This document shows positions 12,679-12,794 of a stretch of DNA of 12,794 nt, piece by piece. The translations under genes were made by a program, and so were the position numbers. The number at the start of each line of letters is the position of its first letter. Position 1 is the first letter of the stretch. The stretch is from Hyphomicrobiales bacterium (GTDB lineage: Bacteria > Pseudomonadota > Alphaproteobacteria > Rhizobiales > Rhizobiaceae). The notes beneath the pieces are model-generated. The model had not been told where the DNA came from. It was given only the letters and a program-made list of their open reading frames with translations, and ran no database searches. Location: positions 1 to 12,794 of the forward strand of contig JAATGD010000114.1 in assembly GCA_015654965.1 (NCBI GenBank), read 5' to 3'.

Positions 12679-12794
12679 CTACCGGCTCCCCCGGATATCG
12701 TCGAGCGCATCGAGTGCCCTTCGTTCCCGCCTGAGGATTTCTTCGGCTGATTTGGTCCAGATAAAGGGCCTCGGCTTTGCGTTGTGAAGGATCA
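12679..12794 (-). CDS. IS630-family transposase, C-terminal end (5' end outside window)
   Basis: Thirty-seven codons are open from the window edge to a TAG at 12681-12679. The peptide ILHNAKPRPFIWTKSAEEIL is the characteristic end of IS630-family DDE transposases (HN-x-x-PKPFVWTK-type motif), followed by a basic helix. The catalytic core lies beyond the window. Whether the copy is intact cannot be told. It lies outside the satellite-like element, about 190 bases upstream of the tRNA gene. Confidence 0.75.
   Translation of the reverse strand, partial: ILHNAKPRPFIWTKSAEEILRRERRALDALDDIRGSR

Overview
The window looks like accessory DNA from an alphaproteobacterium. The basis is GC-rich codon use, a P4-type tyrosine integrase of alphaproteobacterial flavour, an HvrA/H-NS-like protein and an IS630-type transposase tail. 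I cannot fix the order; a sphingomonad or an acetic acid bacterium would both fit.

Most of the window is one integrated element of about 12 kb. A tRNA-Ser(UGA) gene lies on the minus strand at 12401-12490. The 15 bp covering its 3' end (12400-12414) recur in direct orientation at 441-455, the pattern left by integration into a tRNA 3' end. A tyrosine integrase sits directly inside the tRNA-proximal end. The content (integrase, AlpA-like regulator, VapE-type primase-helicase, H-NS-like protein, several unknown genes, one tail gene, a toxin-antitoxin pair) and the size fit a P4/PICI-like phage satellite better than a full prophage. No capsid, portal, large terminase or lysis gene is visible. 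A heavily deleted prophage remains possible.

Layout from the left. 1-477 is the end of a large serine recombinase, probably from a neighbouring element, and its last codons run through the att repeat. 616-1151 is a BrnT/BrnA toxin-antitoxin operon on the plus strand. 1186-5596 is a tightly packed minus-strand operon, read from 5596 down: an unknown 249-residue protein, a small helix-turn-helix protein, four small phage-like or unknown proteins, and a tail tape measure gene. The tape measure reading frame is broken by one in-frame TAG. 5597-6158 has no convincing gene but holds an AT-rich tract followed by a GC-rich, hairpin- and repeat-bearing block. 6159-6973 encodes a three-helix membrane protein and an H-NS-like protein. 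6974-7378 is non-coding, with five copies of a 9-bp motif and an AT-rich tract, a candidate origin or operator. 7379-9757 is the primase-helicase. 9754-9870 is a threefold 39-bp repeat overlapping its start. 9871-10225 is non-coding with a plus-strand terminator that has no obvious gene. 10226-12243 is the integrase operon: integrase, an unknown 165-residue protein, then an AlpA-like gene with an in-frame TGA. 12301-12400 carries probable integrase arm sites. Right of the tRNA is chromosomal or other DNA ending in the C-terminus of an IS630-family transposase.

Inferred logic: integrase and AlpA control integration and excision, the primase-helicase replicates the excised element from a nearby iteron region, the H-NS-like protein silences it, BrnTA stabilises it, and the 5596-1186 operon would act during helper phage growth, perhaps on tail assembly. 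The nonsense codons in the tape measure and alpA genes suggest that the copy is decaying, unless they are sequencing errors or are read through.
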